Of a DNA stretch of 64,000 nt, positions 33,744 through 42,886 are shown piece by piece (positions within the stretch are counted from its first letter, which is position 1; every line of letters starts with the position of its first letter). Origin of the DNA: Comamonas testosteroni (GTDB lineage Bacteria > Pseudomonadota > Gammaproteobacteria > Burkholderiales > Burkholderiaceae_C); the NCBI RefSeq assembly GCF_014076415.1, contig NZ_CP043568.1, positions 3,224,001 through 3,288,000 on the forward strand, written 5' to 3'. Under the pieces are notes generated by a model that had not been told where the DNA came from, ran no database searches, and was given only the letters and a program-made list of their open reading frames with translations. The position numbers and the translations under genes are program-made.

Positions 33744-34508
33744 TCAACAGGACGGATATAGTTTTTTTTCCAATTCATTGCGAGCGCGCTTCAACGGCAT
33801 CAAAAAAGTCTCTTTGAACTCGCTCATACTGAGTCTCTCGGCCCTAACTGCAATGCTCATGGCAGCAATAGTGTTGCCTTGAGGGTCGCGCACCGGCGCT
33901 GCCATAGAGCGCACCCCCAGCTCCAGCTCTCCGTCGCTGCATGACCACCCTGATTGCCGGCAAGTTTCAAGCAGACCTAGCAGCTCCTCCAAGTCAGTCA
34001 CCGTCTGAGGGGTCAGAGCCACCCGCTCGATCATCTCTAGCCTTGCACGCGCCTCATGTTGAGGCAGTCCTGACAGCAGCGTCCGACCAATCGCAGAGCA
34101 GTACACCGGCAACCTAGATCCTATTCCTAGACCCGTGCTCAAGCTGCGCCGAGCGGTCGAACGCCCAATGATGATGGCATCGTCCTCCAACAAAGTACCA
34201 AGCGAAGCGGATTCTCTGGTGCGCTCCGACAGTGCATCCAGTAAAGGCTGAGCCAACGCAGGCATGGGGCGCGATGACAGAAATGAATAGGCGATCAGCA
34301 GTGACTTGGGCTGCATCCAAAACAGCTTTCCGTCACTCTCTAAATAGCCGAGCTGTACCAGTGTGCTGAGCGAACGTCTGGCTGATGCTGGCGTGGACTG
34401 CGTGAGCCTGGCCACCTCCGACAGCGTGAGCCGGGTATGCCGACGGTCAAAGCAAGTCAGTACGCCCAATCCCTTGCGCAGCGATTCCACAAAGTTCTTG
34501 TCCTGCAT
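33744..34508 (-). CDS. tphR: IclR-family regulator of the terephthalate operon (tphR-like)
   Basis: The ATG at 34508 (MQDKNFVESLRKGLGVL) is preferred over an in-frame TTG at 34517. The 254-residue protein has the winged helix (LTLSEVARLTQSTPASARRSLSTLVQLGYL) and the IclR ligand domain (LELGVRSMAAPVRDPQGNTIAAMSIAVRAERL). It is divergent from tphC, the arrangement known for tphR in Comamonas, where it activates the operon in response to terephthalate. A 21-bp palindrome in the shared intergenic region is its likely site. Confidence 0.85.
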   Translation of the reverse strand: MQDKNFVESLRKGLGVLTCFDRRHTRLTLSEVARLTQSTPASARRSLSTLVQLGYLESDGKLFWMQPKSLLIAYSFLSSRPMPALAQPLLDALSERTRESASLGTLLEDDAIIIGRSTARRSLSTGLGIGSRLPVYCSAIGRTLLSGLPQHEARARLEMIERVALTPQTVTDLEELLGLLETCRQSGWSCSDGELELGVRSMAAPVRDPQGNTIAAMSIAVRAERLSMSEFKETFLMPLKRARNELEKKLYPSC

Positions 34509-34535
34509 AGCGATCAAATCAAGGTGTTTTCAACA

Positions 34536-34556
34536 TTTTTGCGCATAGCGCAAAAA
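34536..34556. promoter_or_regulatory. Candidate TphR operator in the tphR-tphC intergenic region
   Basis: TTTTTGCGC, ATA and GCGCAAAAA form a perfect palindrome with 9-bp arms and the same 3-bp spacer as the IphR sites. It lies upstream of a weak -35/-10 pair (TTTAAC 34561-34566, CATACT 34584-34589, 17-bp spacing), a position that suits activation of tphC. It is close to the tphR start, which suits autoregulation. Confidence 0.65.
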
Positions 34557-34617
34557 CAGGTTTAACACAAAGTACGACATCCCCATACTGCAGTTCCCCA
34601 CACAAGAAGGAGACAAG

Positions 34618-35586
34618 ATGCGCAACGCATCCATTCGCAGACGCGAAGCATTGATCGGCATTGCCGCTGCGGTCGCTGCAACAGGTAGCCTGGCTCAGTC
34701 AAATCAACCTCTCAAGATTGTCGTGCCTTTCTCAGCCGGAGGTACCGCCGATGTACTGCCGCGCCTAGTAGCCGAAAAAATCCGCGCGGACTACGCAGGT
34801 GGCGTGATCATTGAAAACAAGCCCGGGGCCGGCGGAAACATCGGTGCCGATCTAGTGTTCCGGGCACAACCGGACGGAATGACAGTGCTGGCCTCCCCTC
34901 CGGGGCCCATCGCCATCAACCACAACCTCTATCAAAAGCTTAGCTTCGACCCTACTCGCTGGGTGCCAGTAACGATTTTGGCCACAGTGCCCAACGTCTT
35001 GGCCATCAACCCCAAGTTACCGACTAAGTCACTTGGCGAGTTCATTGCATACGCCAAAGCCAACCCCAAAAAAGTGACTGTGGCGACGCAAGGCGACGGC
35101 TCTACATCCCACCTGACTGCAGCCATGTTCATGCAGCTGACTGGTGTTGAGTTAACCGTCATTCCCTACAAGGGGACAGCCCCGGCACTGATCGACCTGA
35201 TCGGCGGCAATGTGGATGTGTTTTTCGACAACATCAGCTCATCGGCAACTTACCACCAAGCCGGCAAGGTGCGCATTCTGGCCATTGCCGACGAGCAGCG
35301 CTCTCAAATATTGCCCCAGGTCCCCACCTTCGCGGAGCAGCAATGGCCAGCCATGCAAGCAGTGACGTTCTTTTCTGTCGTCGCGCCCCCAGGCACGAGC
35401 TCAGAAATCGCTCAGAAGCTTCAGAAGCAGATGGCCCTGGCTCTGTCATCGAACGACATCCGCAAGCACTTTCAGGAACAGGGCGCCGTGCCCTGCGGCT
35501 GGGATCCCACCAAGACTGCTCAGTTCATCCGTCAGGAAACCGAGAAGTGGAAGAAGGTGCTGAAGGCCGCCAACGTCAAGCTCTAA
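34618..35586 (+). CDS. tphC: Bug/TctC-type terephthalate receptor (tphC-like)
   Basis: The 322-residue protein starts after AAGGAGA and has a short signal peptide (cleavage near SLAQ, about residue 25). Bug motifs follow: [43 protein letters not shown] and [22 protein letters not shown]. In Comamonas, TphC is the periplasmic terephthalate receptor for a tripartite transporter whose membrane part is encoded elsewhere. It is first in the operon, and tphA2 begins 14 bp after its stop. Confidence 0.88.
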   Translation: MRNASIRRREALIGIAAAVAATGSLAQSNQPLKIVVPFSAGGTADVLPRLVAEKIRADYAGGVIIENKPGAGGNIGADLVFRAQPDGMTVLASPPGPIAINHNLYQKLSFDPTRWVPVTILATVPNVLAINPKLPTKSLGEFIAYAKANPKKVTVATQGDGSTSHLTAAMFMQLTGVELTVIPYKGTAPALIDLIGGNVDVFFDNISSSATYHQAGKVRILAIADEQRSQILPQVPTFAEQQWPAMQAVTFFSVVAPPGTSSEIAQKLQKQMALALSSNDIRKHFQEQGAVPCGWDPTKTAQFIRQETEKWKKVLKAANVKL

Positions 35587-35600
35587 TCCCAGGAACCAAC

Positions 35601-36842
35601 ATGCAAGAATCCATCATCCAGTGGCATGGGGCCACTAATACACGCGTGCCTTTCGGTATCTACACTGACACAGCCAATGCTGATCAAGAACAGCAGCGCA
35701 TCTATCGCGGCGAGGTCTGGAACTACCTGTGCCTGGAATCTGAAATCCCCGAGGCTGGTGATTTCCGTACTACCTTTGCCGGTGAAACACCGATAGTTGT
35801 CGTACGGGATGCCGACCAGGAAATCTACGCCTTCGAGAACCGCTGCGCGCATCGCGGCGCTCTCATCGCTCTGGAGAAATCGGGACGTACGGATAGTTTC
35901 CAGTGCGTCTATCACGCCTGGAGCTACAACCGACAGGGAGATCTGACCGGCGTTGCCTTCGAGAAAGGTGTCAAGGGCCAGGGTGGCATGCCGGCCTCAT
36001 TCTGCAAAGAAGAGCATGGCCCGCGCAAGCTCCGCGTGGCTGTCTTTTGCGGTTTGGTCTTTGGCAGTTTTTCCGAGGACGTACCCAGCATTGAGGATTA
36101 CCTTGGCCCTGAGATTTGCGAGCGCATAGAGCGCGTGCTGCACAAGCCCGTAGAAGTCATCGGTCGCTTCACGCAAAAGCTGCCTAACAACTGGAAGCTC
36201 TACTTCGAGAACGTGAAGGACAGCTATCACGCCAGCCTCCTGCATATGTTCTTCACCACCTTCGAGCTGAATCGCCTCTCACAAAAAGGCGGAGTCATCG
36301 TCGACGAGTCGGGTGGCCACCATGTGAGCTATTCCATGATTGATCGTAGCGCCAAAGACGACTCGTACAAGGACCAGGCCATCCGCTCCGACAACGAGCG
36401 TTACCGGCTCAAAGATCCCAGCCTTCTAGAGGGCTTCGAGGAGTTCGAGGACGGCGTGACCCTGCAGATCCTTTCTGTGTTCCCTGGCTTTGTGCTGCAG
36501 CAGATTCAGAACAGCATCGCCGTGCGTCAGTTGTTGCCCAAGAGCATCTCCAGCTCGGAACTCAACTGGACCTATCTTGGCTATGCAGATGACAGTGCAG
36601 AGCAGCGCAAGGTCAGACTCAAACAGGCCAACCTCATCGGCCCTGCAGGATTTATTTCCATGGAGGACGGAGCTGTCGGTGGATTCGTGCAGCGTGGCAT
36701 CGCAGGCGCTGCCAACCTTGATGCGGTCATCGAGATGGGCGGAGACCACGAAGGCTCTAGCGAGGGCCGCGCCACAGAAACCTCGGTACGCGGCTTTTGG
36801 AAGGCCTACCGCAAGCATATGGGACAGGAGATGCAAGCATGA
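35601..36842 (+). CDS. tphA2: Terephthalate 1,2-dioxygenase, large oxygenase subunit
   Basis: The ATG at 35601 follows AGGAACC. The long upstream frame lies inside tphC and is rejected. The 413-residue protein has the Rieske Cys82-x-His84 and Cys102-x2-His105, and the iron site Asp207-x2-His210-x4-His215. It adds O2 to terephthalate to give 1,2-dihydroxy-3,5-cyclohexadiene-1,4-dicarboxylate. It partners with the small subunit, whose start overlaps its stop (ATGA), and with the TphA1 reductase. Confidence 0.92.
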   Translation: MQESIIQWHGATNTRVPFGIYTDTANADQEQQRIYRGEVWNYLCLESEIPEAGDFRTTFAGETPIVVVRDADQEIYAFENRCAHRGALIALEKSGRTDSFQCVYHAWSYNRQGDLTGVAFEKGVKGQGGMPASFCKEEHGPRKLRVAVFCGLVFGSFSEDVPSIEDYLGPEICERIERVLHKPVEVIGRFTQKLPNNWKLYFENVKDSYHASLLHMFFTTFELNRLSQKGGVIVDESGGHHVSYSMIDRSAKDDSYKDQAIRSDNERYRLKDPSLLEGFEEFEDGVTLQILSVFPGFVLQQIQNSIAVRQLLPKSISSSELNWTYLGYADDSAEQRKVRLKQANLIGPAGFISMEDGAVGGFVQRGIAGAANLDAVIEMGGDHEGSSEGRATETSVRGFWKAYRKHMGQEMQA

Positions 36843-37303
36843 TCCATGAAATTCAAATCGCGGCCTTCAATGCCGCTTACGCGAAGACCATAGACAGTGA
36901 CGTTATGGAGCAATGGCCAACCTTCTTCACGAAGGATTGCCATTATCGCGTCACCAATGTCGACAACCATGCTGAAGGACTTGCTGCTGGCATTGTCTGG
37001 GCGGATTCGCAGGACATGCTCACCGACCGAATTTCTGCGCTGCGCGAAGCCAATATCTACGAGCGCCACCGCTATCGCCATATCCTGGGTCTGCCTTCGA
37101 TCCAGTCAGCCGATGCAACACAGGCCAGTGCTTCCACGCCATTCCTGGTGCTGCGCATCATGCATACCGGGGAAACAGAGGTCTTTGCCAGCGGTGAGTA
37201 CCACGACAAATTCACCACGATCGATGGAAAGTTACGTCTGCAAGAGCGCGTCGCGGTTTGCGACAGCACGGTGACGGACACGCTGATGTCATTGCCGCTA
37301 TGA
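36839..37303 (+). CDS. tphA3: Terephthalate 1,2-dioxygenase, small oxygenase subunit
   Basis: The 154-residue protein has the cone-shaped NTF2-like fold of dioxygenase beta subunits: [26 protein letters not shown] and [11 protein letters not shown]. The middle contains [19 protein letters not shown], a common beta-subunit segment. Beta subunits are structural and help form the hexamer. The start overlaps tphA2 and the stop overlaps tphB, both by ATGA, so the three are translationally coupled. Confidence 0.9.
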   Translation: MIHEIQIAAFNAAYAKTIDSDVMEQWPTFFTKDCHYRVTNVDNHAEGLAAGIVWADSQDMLTDRISALREANIYERHRYRHILGLPSIQSADATQASASTPFLVLRIMHTGETEVFASGEYHDKFTTIDGKLRLQERVAVCDSTVTDTLMSLPL

Positions 37304-38247
37304 CAATAGTGCACCGTAGATTGGCTTTGGCCATCGGCGATCCCCACGGCATTGGCCCAGAAATCGCACTGAAAGCTCTTCAGCAGTTGTCTGCCACCGA
37401 AAGATCCCTGATCAAGGTCTATGGACCGTGGAGCGCTCTTGAACAAGCAGCGCAGATCTGCCAAATGGAGTCCCTTCTTCAAGACCTCATTCATGAGGAA
37501 GCCGGCTCGCTTGCACAACCAGTGCAATGCGGAGAGATCACCCCGCAGGCAGGCCTATCCACGGTGCAATCCGCAACAGCAGCCATCCGGGCGTGCGAAA
37601 GCGGCGAGGTCGATGCCGTCATTGCCTGCCCCCACCATGAGACGGCCATTCACCGTGCAGGCATAGCGTTCAGCGGCTACCCATCTTTGCTCGCCAATGT
37701 TCTTGGCATGAACGAAGACGAGGTATTCCTGATGCTGGTAGGGGCTGGACTGCGCATCGTGCATGTCACCTTGCATGAGAGCGTGCGTAGCGCACTAGAG
37801 CGGCTCTCACCTCAGTTGGTTATCAACGCGGTGGATGCCGCCGTGCAGACATGCACCCTACTCGGGGTGCCTAAACCGCAAGTCGCTGTATTCGGGATCA
37901 ACCCTCATGCATCCGAAGGACAGTTGTTCGGCCTGGAGGACTCGCAGATCACCGTTCCTGCCGTCGAGACACTGCGCAAGCGCGGCCTGACGGTAGACGG
38001 CCCCATGGGAGCAGACATGGTTCTGGCACAGCGCAAGCACGACTTGTATGTGGCCATGCTGCATGACCAAGGGCACATTCCCATCAAGCTGCTGGCTCCT
38101 AACGGAGCCAGTGCGCTCTCCATCGGCGGCAGGGTGGTGCTTTCCAGCGTGGGCCATGGCAGCGCCATGGACATTGCCGGCCGTGGCGTGGCTGACGCCA
38201 CGGCCCTCCTACGCACAATCGCCCTACTCGGAGCCCAACCGGTCTGA
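37300..38247 (+). CDS. tphB: Terephthalate dihydrodiol dehydrogenase, PdxA family
   Basis: The 315-residue protein belongs to the PdxA family: [20 protein letters not shown] at the start, the metal-ligand region [13 protein letters not shown], and the later [13 protein letters not shown] with the conserved His pair. TphB oxidises and decarboxylates the dihydrodiol to protocatechuate with NAD and a divalent metal. It overlaps tphA3 by 4 bp. Typical PdxA runs about 330 residues, so the length is right. Position in the tph operon separates it from a true pyridoxine enzyme. Confidence 0.9.
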   Translation: MTIVHRRLALAIGDPHGIGPEIALKALQQLSATERSLIKVYGPWSALEQAAQICQMESLLQDLIHEEAGSLAQPVQCGEITPQAGLSTVQSATAAIRACESGEVDAVIACPHHETAIHRAGIAFSGYPSLLANVLGMNEDEVFLMLVGAGLRIVHVTLHESVRSALERLSPQLVINAVDAAVQTCTLLGVPKPQVAVFGINPHASEGQLFGLEDSQITVPAVETLRKRGLTVDGPMGADMVLAQRKHDLYVAMLHDQGHIPIKLLAPNGASALSIGGRVVLSSVGHGSAMDIAGRGVADATALLRTIALLGAQPV

Positions 38248-38256
38248 GGACTCTCT

Positions 38257-39267
38257 ATGAACCACCAGATCCATATCCACGACTCTGATATCGCGTTCCC
38301 CTGCGCGCCTGGGCAATCCGTACTGGATGCAGCCCTGCAGGCCGGCATCGAGCTGCCCTATTCCTGCCGCAAAGGTAGCTGTGGCAACTGTGCGAGTACG
38401 CTGCTCGACGGAAATATTACTTCCTTCAATGGCATGGCCGTGCGCAGCGAACTCTGCACCTCGGAGCAGGTATTGCTGTGCGGCTGCACCGCCGCCAGCG
38501 ATATACGTATCCAGCCGAGCTCCTTTCGCCGTCTCGACCCGGAAGCCCGCAAACGTTTTACGGCCAAGGTGTACAGCAATACACTGGCGGCACCCGATGT
38601 CTCGCTACTGCGCCTGCGCCTGCCTGTGGGCAAGCGCGCCAAATTTGAAGCCGGCCAATACCTGCTGATTCACCTCGACGGCGGGGAAAGCCGCAGCTAC
38701 TCTATGGCCAACCCACCCCATGAGAGCGATGGCATCACATTGCATATCAGGCATGTACCGGGTGGTCGCTTCAGCACTATCGTTCAGCAGTTGAAGTCTG
38801 GTGACACATTGGATATCGAACTGCCATTCGGCAGCATCGCGTTGAAGCCTGACGACAGCAGACCCCTAGTTTGCGTTGCAGGAGGCACCGGATTTGCACC
38901 CATCAAGTCCGTTCTGGATGACCTGGCCAAACGCAAGGTACAGCGCGACATCACGCTGATTTGGGGTGCTCGCAACCCCTCTGGCCTGTATCTTCCTAGC
39001 GCCATCGACAAGTGGCGCAAAGCTTGGCCGCAGTTTCGCTACATTGCAGCCATCACTGACCTAAGCAACGTGCCTGCGGATGCTCACGCCGGTCGGGTGG
39101 ATGACGCGCTACGCATGCACTTTGACAACCTACACGATCATGTTGTCCACTGCTGTGGCTCACCAGCCCTCGTTCAATCTGTGCGCACAGCAGCCTCCAA
39201 TATGGGCCTGCTAGCACAAGACTTTCATGCGGATGTGTTCGCTACAGACCCGACTGGCAACCATTAG
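38257..39267 (+). CDS. tphA1: Terephthalate dioxygenase reductase
   Basis: The 336-residue protein has an N-terminal plant-type ferredoxin domain (CRKGSCGNCASTLL, residues 36-49, with the fourth Cys in LLCGCTA near 72). It then has an FAD domain (RSYSMANPP) and an NAD domain (VCVAGGTGFAPIKSVLDD). It moves electrons from NADH to TphA2A3. It follows tphB by 9 bp and is the last gene of the operon. Confidence 0.92.
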   Translation: MNHQIHIHDSDIAFPCAPGQSVLDAALQAGIELPYSCRKGSCGNCASTLLDGNITSFNGMAVRSELCTSEQVLLCGCTAASDIRIQPSSFRRLDPEARKRFTAKVYSNTLAAPDVSLLRLRLPVGKRAKFEAGQYLLIHLDGGESRSYSMANPPHESDGITLHIRHVPGGRFSTIVQQLKSGDTLDIELPFGSIALKPDDSRPLVCVAGGTGFAPIKSVLDDLAKRKVQRDITLIWGARNPSGLYLPSAIDKWRKAWPQFRYIAAITDLSNVPADAHAGRVDDALRMHFDNLHDHVVHCCGSPALVQSVRTAASNMGLLAQDFHADVFATDPTGNH

Positions 39268-39953
39268 AAGTAGCTATCCATTCGATATCAACACGGCGGG
39301 ATTAAGGCAGGTATAAATGCATTCACGGCATTGACAGCGTACTTGCTTCCTTGCAGCCTGTGTTGATATTGACGCCAATGGTCGGGCCTTTCTAGCTAGC
39401 CCGGGCTACAGGTTTTTCCGCCGCAAATCGTCGCCGATCTCGAAGCTGCTGCACTGTTCGACGACCGTTTGCGTGCTGACGCCCTCCTCTCTTGACATTC
39501 GTGTTGCCTTTGACTTGCTACATCGACTCCATCATCGCCGGCTTGAATGCCACTTTGCTTACTAACGCTGGATTCGCCGGCGCATACACATCGCCACGAG
39601 CGTGCATGATTACATTCGCTACCGAGAGCATCTAGCTCAGATTGCAAGGACCGAGCCCGGCGGGATACCCGCTGAGAAACACCGCCTGCTCGGTGGCAGC
39701 GTAACCGTCCAACTCCTTAGGATCAATTCAAACCTGAGGCAATTTACAGTGCAACCTGACTCTGACAGTGATGGCCTGCTGGTAGCACAGCCAGTGGTTT
39801 TTCTTCAGGCAAATATGAGCGCCATGGGGGATTAATGATTAAGGAGGAGAATAGGATCTATTGGAGCGCATCGTTTCTTACTTTGTAGCTCCGAACCTCA
39901 AGGGCTAAGCCGTTGTCCGGAGCTTCTCAGAGGACCATTCAGTGAACGCAAGC
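39268..39953. other. 686-bp gap, no recognised gene
   Basis: A 77-codon plus-strand frame at 39602-39835 (GTG start, no ribosome site) and an 83-codon minus frame overlap here, but neither shows family features. The region may be decayed sequence at the junction between the tph operon and the CoA clusters. Confidence 0.4.
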
Positions 39954-40934
39954 TCACAGCTTTTCCAGGCCAGCCTCGGCAGCTGTTTTCTCCCACATCC
40001 CCTTTTCCTCGACCACGAATTGGCGAAAAGCCTGATTCTTCAAGGGCAGCACGCTCTGACCCGAGGCTTCCAGCGATTGCTTGAACTCGCTGCTTTTCAG
40101 CACCGCCTCCATGGCATCTCCCAGCTTCCGGCTCACGGCGGCATCGGTTCCCGTCAGCGCCACGATCCCGCTCCAAGCCTTGACATCCAGGCCGTCAATC
40201 TTCTGGAGCTTATTGGCATATGCGCCGGTGAGCACACCCGTCACGCCAATGGCTTTGATGCGCCCCGACTCGATCATCGGCACCGCCACGCTGGGAGAAA
40301 TGAAGGCAAAGTCCAGAGAGCCTCCGCCAATGTCATTGATGGCGTGCGCATCGCCCCGATACGGAACGCCTGTCGCAACCACTCCCAGTTTCTTCTTGAA
40401 CAGCGCAAGCGTCAGCTCCTGGGTATTGCTGACCGTACCTGCACTCAGCCCATCCTTGGCCTGCCGGGACTGGCTGATCAGCTCAGGGAGCGTGTTGAAC
40501 GAGGAACCCTTGTTGGTGACCAAGATGGACGGATAGGAGGCAACGGCGCCGATGTATTCGAAGTCCTTCTCCACGTTGTAGGGAAGATTCCTGTAGCGCG
40601 CCGGCGCCACGCTTAGGCTGCCGCTGGTGATGAACAGCAGGGTGTAGCCATCGGGCTTGGCCCGCTTGAGCTCGCTAATGGCATTTTGGCCGTTGGCACC
40701 GGGCTTGTTCTCGATCACAACCGAGGTGCCCAGCTTCTTGCCGACTCCCTCGGCCACGAATCTGGCGGCCGAGTCCGTTGGGCCGCCCGGCGCGAACCCC
40801 ACGATCATGCGTATGGGCCTGGCAGGCCAGGCTTCACCCGCGCTGGCTACGCCTGCCGAAGCGACCAGCACGGAAAATGCGCAAAGCGCAGAAACGGCCG
40901 CCCTGGAGGTGCTGTTCTTGAAGATATGGCTCAT
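39954..40934 (-). CDS. Bug/TctC-type solute receptor
   Basis: The ATG at 40934 follows GGTGGAG. The 326-residue protein has a signal peptide ending near ASAGEA (about residue 32), then RPIRMIVGFAPGGPTDSAARFVAEGVGKKLGTSVVIENKPGANGQNAI and later YRGDAHAINDIGGGSLDFAF. It is downstream of the enoyl-CoA hydratase-like gene on the same strand, 91 bp apart, so its ligand is probably the carboxylate processed by this cluster. The ligand is unknown. Confidence 0.85.
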   Translation of the reverse strand: MSHIFKNSTSRAAVSALCAFSVLVASAGVASAGEAWPARPIRMIVGFAPGGPTDSAARFVAEGVGKKLGTSVVIENKPGANGQNAISELKRAKPDGYTLLFITSGSLSVAPARYRNLPYNVEKDFEYIGAVASYPSILVTNKGSSFNTLPELISQSRQAKDGLSAGTVSNTQELTLALFKKKLGVVATGVPYRGDAHAINDIGGGSLDFAFISPSVAVPMIESGRIKAIGVTGVLTGAYANKLQKIDGLDVKAWSGIVALTGTDAAVSRKLGDAMEAVLKSSEFKQSLEASGQSVLPLKNQAFRQFVVEEKGMWEKTAAEAGLEKL

Positions 40935-41025
40935 CGTCTTGTCTCCACCTTGGAGCCGCTGCGGCATGGGCATTCACTGCAACGCCCGTGCCGCGCAGGC
41001 CTCTGTTTTCGGGTTCTGGAAAGCC

Positions 41026-41799
41026 TCAGTCTTTGAAGACCGGATCGCGCCGGTCCCGTGCCGCAGCCACGCCTTCCTGTAGGTCTTGCGATGTCATCTG
41101 ACCGGCCTGCACCTCGCTCTCGCGAGCCACGGCTTGGCGTATTCGCTCCAGCCGGCCACCCAGCAAAGTGGCCCTCGTGGTCTGCACGGCTCGCGGTGAG
41201 GAAACGGCAATCTCACGCGCCCATTGCATGGCCGTGGCGCGTACCTGGTCTGACGCCACGAGCGCATCGACCAGCCCCAGTTCCAGGGCCTTCAGGCCGT
41301 CGATGCGCGCACCTGTGTAGAACATCCATGCCGCCTTCTGTTGGCCTATCAGCTGCGGCAGCGTGTACGACAGCGCAAAGCCGGGGTGAAAGCCAAGGCG
41401 GTTGAAGTTGGCGGAAAAACGGGCCTGCTCGCAGGCGATGCGAAAGTCGGCAGTCAGAGCCATGCCCAAGCCACCGCCAATCGCGGGCCCTTCAATCGCC
41501 GCCACCACCGGCTTAGTGCAGGCAAACATCCGGATCGCTTCCTGGTAGATAGGATTGAGCTGGCGTGGGCTGCGCTCCTTTGTGACGTTTTCCCGCTTCG
41601 AGAAATCAGCCCCGGCGCAAAACGACTTGCCGCTGGAACACAGCACGATGGCGCGCACCCTAGGATTGAGTTCAAAGTCCTCCCAGGCATCAGCAATAGC
41701 TGCAATCAACTCAACATCGAAAAAATTGTGCGGCGGCTTGTTGATCTCCACCACCCCGACGGAGCCGTCGACGGAAATATTCAAAATAGCTTCAGTCAT
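41026..41799 (-). CDS. Crotonase-family protein lacking both usual hydratase glutamates
   Basis: The ATG at 41799 follows GAGGAC by 5 bp. The 257-residue protein has the two oxyanion-hole segments of crotonases, SSGKSFCAGADFS and EGPAIGGGLGMALTADFRIA. In enoyl-CoA hydratase two Glu residues do the hydration. By alignment to the rat enzyme, the first falls in SANFNRLGFHPG (no Glu) and the second in QQKAAWMFYTG (Trp). It may therefore catalyse another crotonase reaction such as isomerisation, hydrolysis or C-C cleavage. It is 7 bp from the dehydrogenase before it. Confidence 0.8.
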   Translation of the reverse strand: MTEAILNISVDGSVGVVEINKPPHNFFDVELIAAIADAWEDFELNPRVRAIVLCSSGKSFCAGADFSKRENVTKERSPRQLNPIYQEAIRMFACTKPVVAAIEGPAIGGGLGMALTADFRIACEQARFSANFNRLGFHPGFALSYTLPQLIGQQKAAWMFYTGARIDGLKALELGLVDALVASDQVRATAMQWAREIAVSSPRAVQTTRATLLGGRLERIRQAVARESEVQAGQMTSQDLQEGVAAARDRRDPVFKD

Positions 41800-41806
41800 G
41801 GAGTCC

Positions 41807-42886
41807 TCAGGCAGGTATGACACGCTCTGTCAAGGAGTGCCAGAAGCCCTCCCCCGGCTGCTTGGCAAAGGCCTGGCCCAACAGGCCCGCCCAGAACGCA
41901 GCATTGCCGAAATCCCCCCGCCAGGCCCAGAGGCGGCGCGTGGCGAAGTTCAGCGTATGCTCATAGGTGAAGCCGATGGCCCCATGCACCTGATGCGCAA
42001 TAGAGGTACCGTTGGTCACGGCTTCGCCCGCGCAGACCTTGGCTGCAGCCACGCTGAATTCTGCGCTGGGTGCCACCAGGCGGTTGACATGGGGCATGTC
42101 CTTGCAGGCCATGACCGCGCTGGCGCGGGCCACGGCGACCTCTCCGGCCATCAGGGCCAGTTGCTGCTGGATGGCTTGGTTCTTGCCAATTGGCTTGCCG
42201 AACTGCACGCGGTCCTTGGCGTATTGCACCGATTGGTCCAGGGCGAACTCCAAAGCCCCCACCATCATGGCGGCGCGGGCTCCCGCGCCCAGCACCTTCA
42301 CCGGATCGGCCAGATTGGTAAAGGGATTCGTGAACAGCGTATGTACGGGGGCCTTAGACAGAACCAGCCGGTCGGCCGCCATCTTGGAGGTATCCGTGCC
42401 CTGCTCCACGCACACGCCGGCCGCTGACAGATCGACCACGACCAGTTGCCCGGCATTGATGCCAATGACGACGAAGCCGGCGTGGCGCACCCATTTCACA
42501 TTGCACAGTACTCCGGTGAGCGTCGCGGCATCGGCGTCCAGGACCAGAGACTGCTGCGCCTGGTCGTATGAAGCGATGGCCATGGGCCGGTCCGTGGTAA
42601 GGCCGACATTCCCGGCCGACAGGAGCAGATGGGCGATGGCGGTCTCGGCCACCGGCACAGGCGCCTGGTAGTAACCAAGGTTGTGGAGCACCGGGTAGGC
42701 ATCTTCCCAGGTGGCTTCGATGCCGCCCATTTCTTCCTTGCTGAACAAGGACGTGAAGCCCGAGGCTACGACCTGGAGCCACAGTTCTTTCGGGAAGTCG
42801 CCCGCTTCCACTTTTTCAATCAAGCCTTTGTCGACTTCATTGGCAAACAGCCTCTTGGCTGCATCGGCGATAAATTCGTTACTCAT
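41807..42886 (-). CDS. Acyl-CoA dehydrogenase, small (PimD-like) subunit
   Basis: The 359-residue protein has the acyl-CoA dehydrogenase C-terminal FAD domain (GALEFALDQSVQYAKDRVQFGKPIGKNQAIQQQLALM) and the end motif HQVHGAIGFTYEHTLNFATRRLWAWR. The central beta domain is short and divergent, as in the smaller partner of heteromeric enzymes such as PimC/PimD. It overlaps its larger partner by 4 bp (ATGA), so the two probably form one enzyme that introduces an alpha-beta double bond. Confidence 0.85.
   Translation of the reverse strand: MSNEFIADAAKRLFANEVDKGLIEKVEAGDFPKELWLQVVASGFTSLFSKEEMGGIEATWEDAYPVLHNLGYYQAPVPVAETAIAHLLLSAGNVGLTTDRPMAIASYDQAQQSLVLDADAATLTGVLCNVKWVRHAGFVVIGINAGQLVVVDLSAAGVCVEQGTDTSKMAADRLVLSKAPVHTLFTNPFTNLADPVKVLGAGARAAMMVGALEFALDQSVQYAKDRVQFGKPIGKNQAIQQQLALMAGEVAVARASAVMACKDMPHVNRLVAPSAEFSVAAAKVCAGEAVTNGTSIAHQVHGAIGFTYEHTLNFATRRLWAWRGDFGNAAFWAGLLGQAFAKQPGEGFWHSLTERVIPA

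Noticed and set aside
39602..39835. 77-codon GTG-started frame after the tph operon
   Set aside because: No ribosome site and no recognisable family; kept only as part of the described gap.
41555..42427. 290-codon plus-strand frame over crotonase and dehydrogenase genes
   Set aside because: Antisense shadow; the opposite strand carries ACD and crotonase motifs without interruption.
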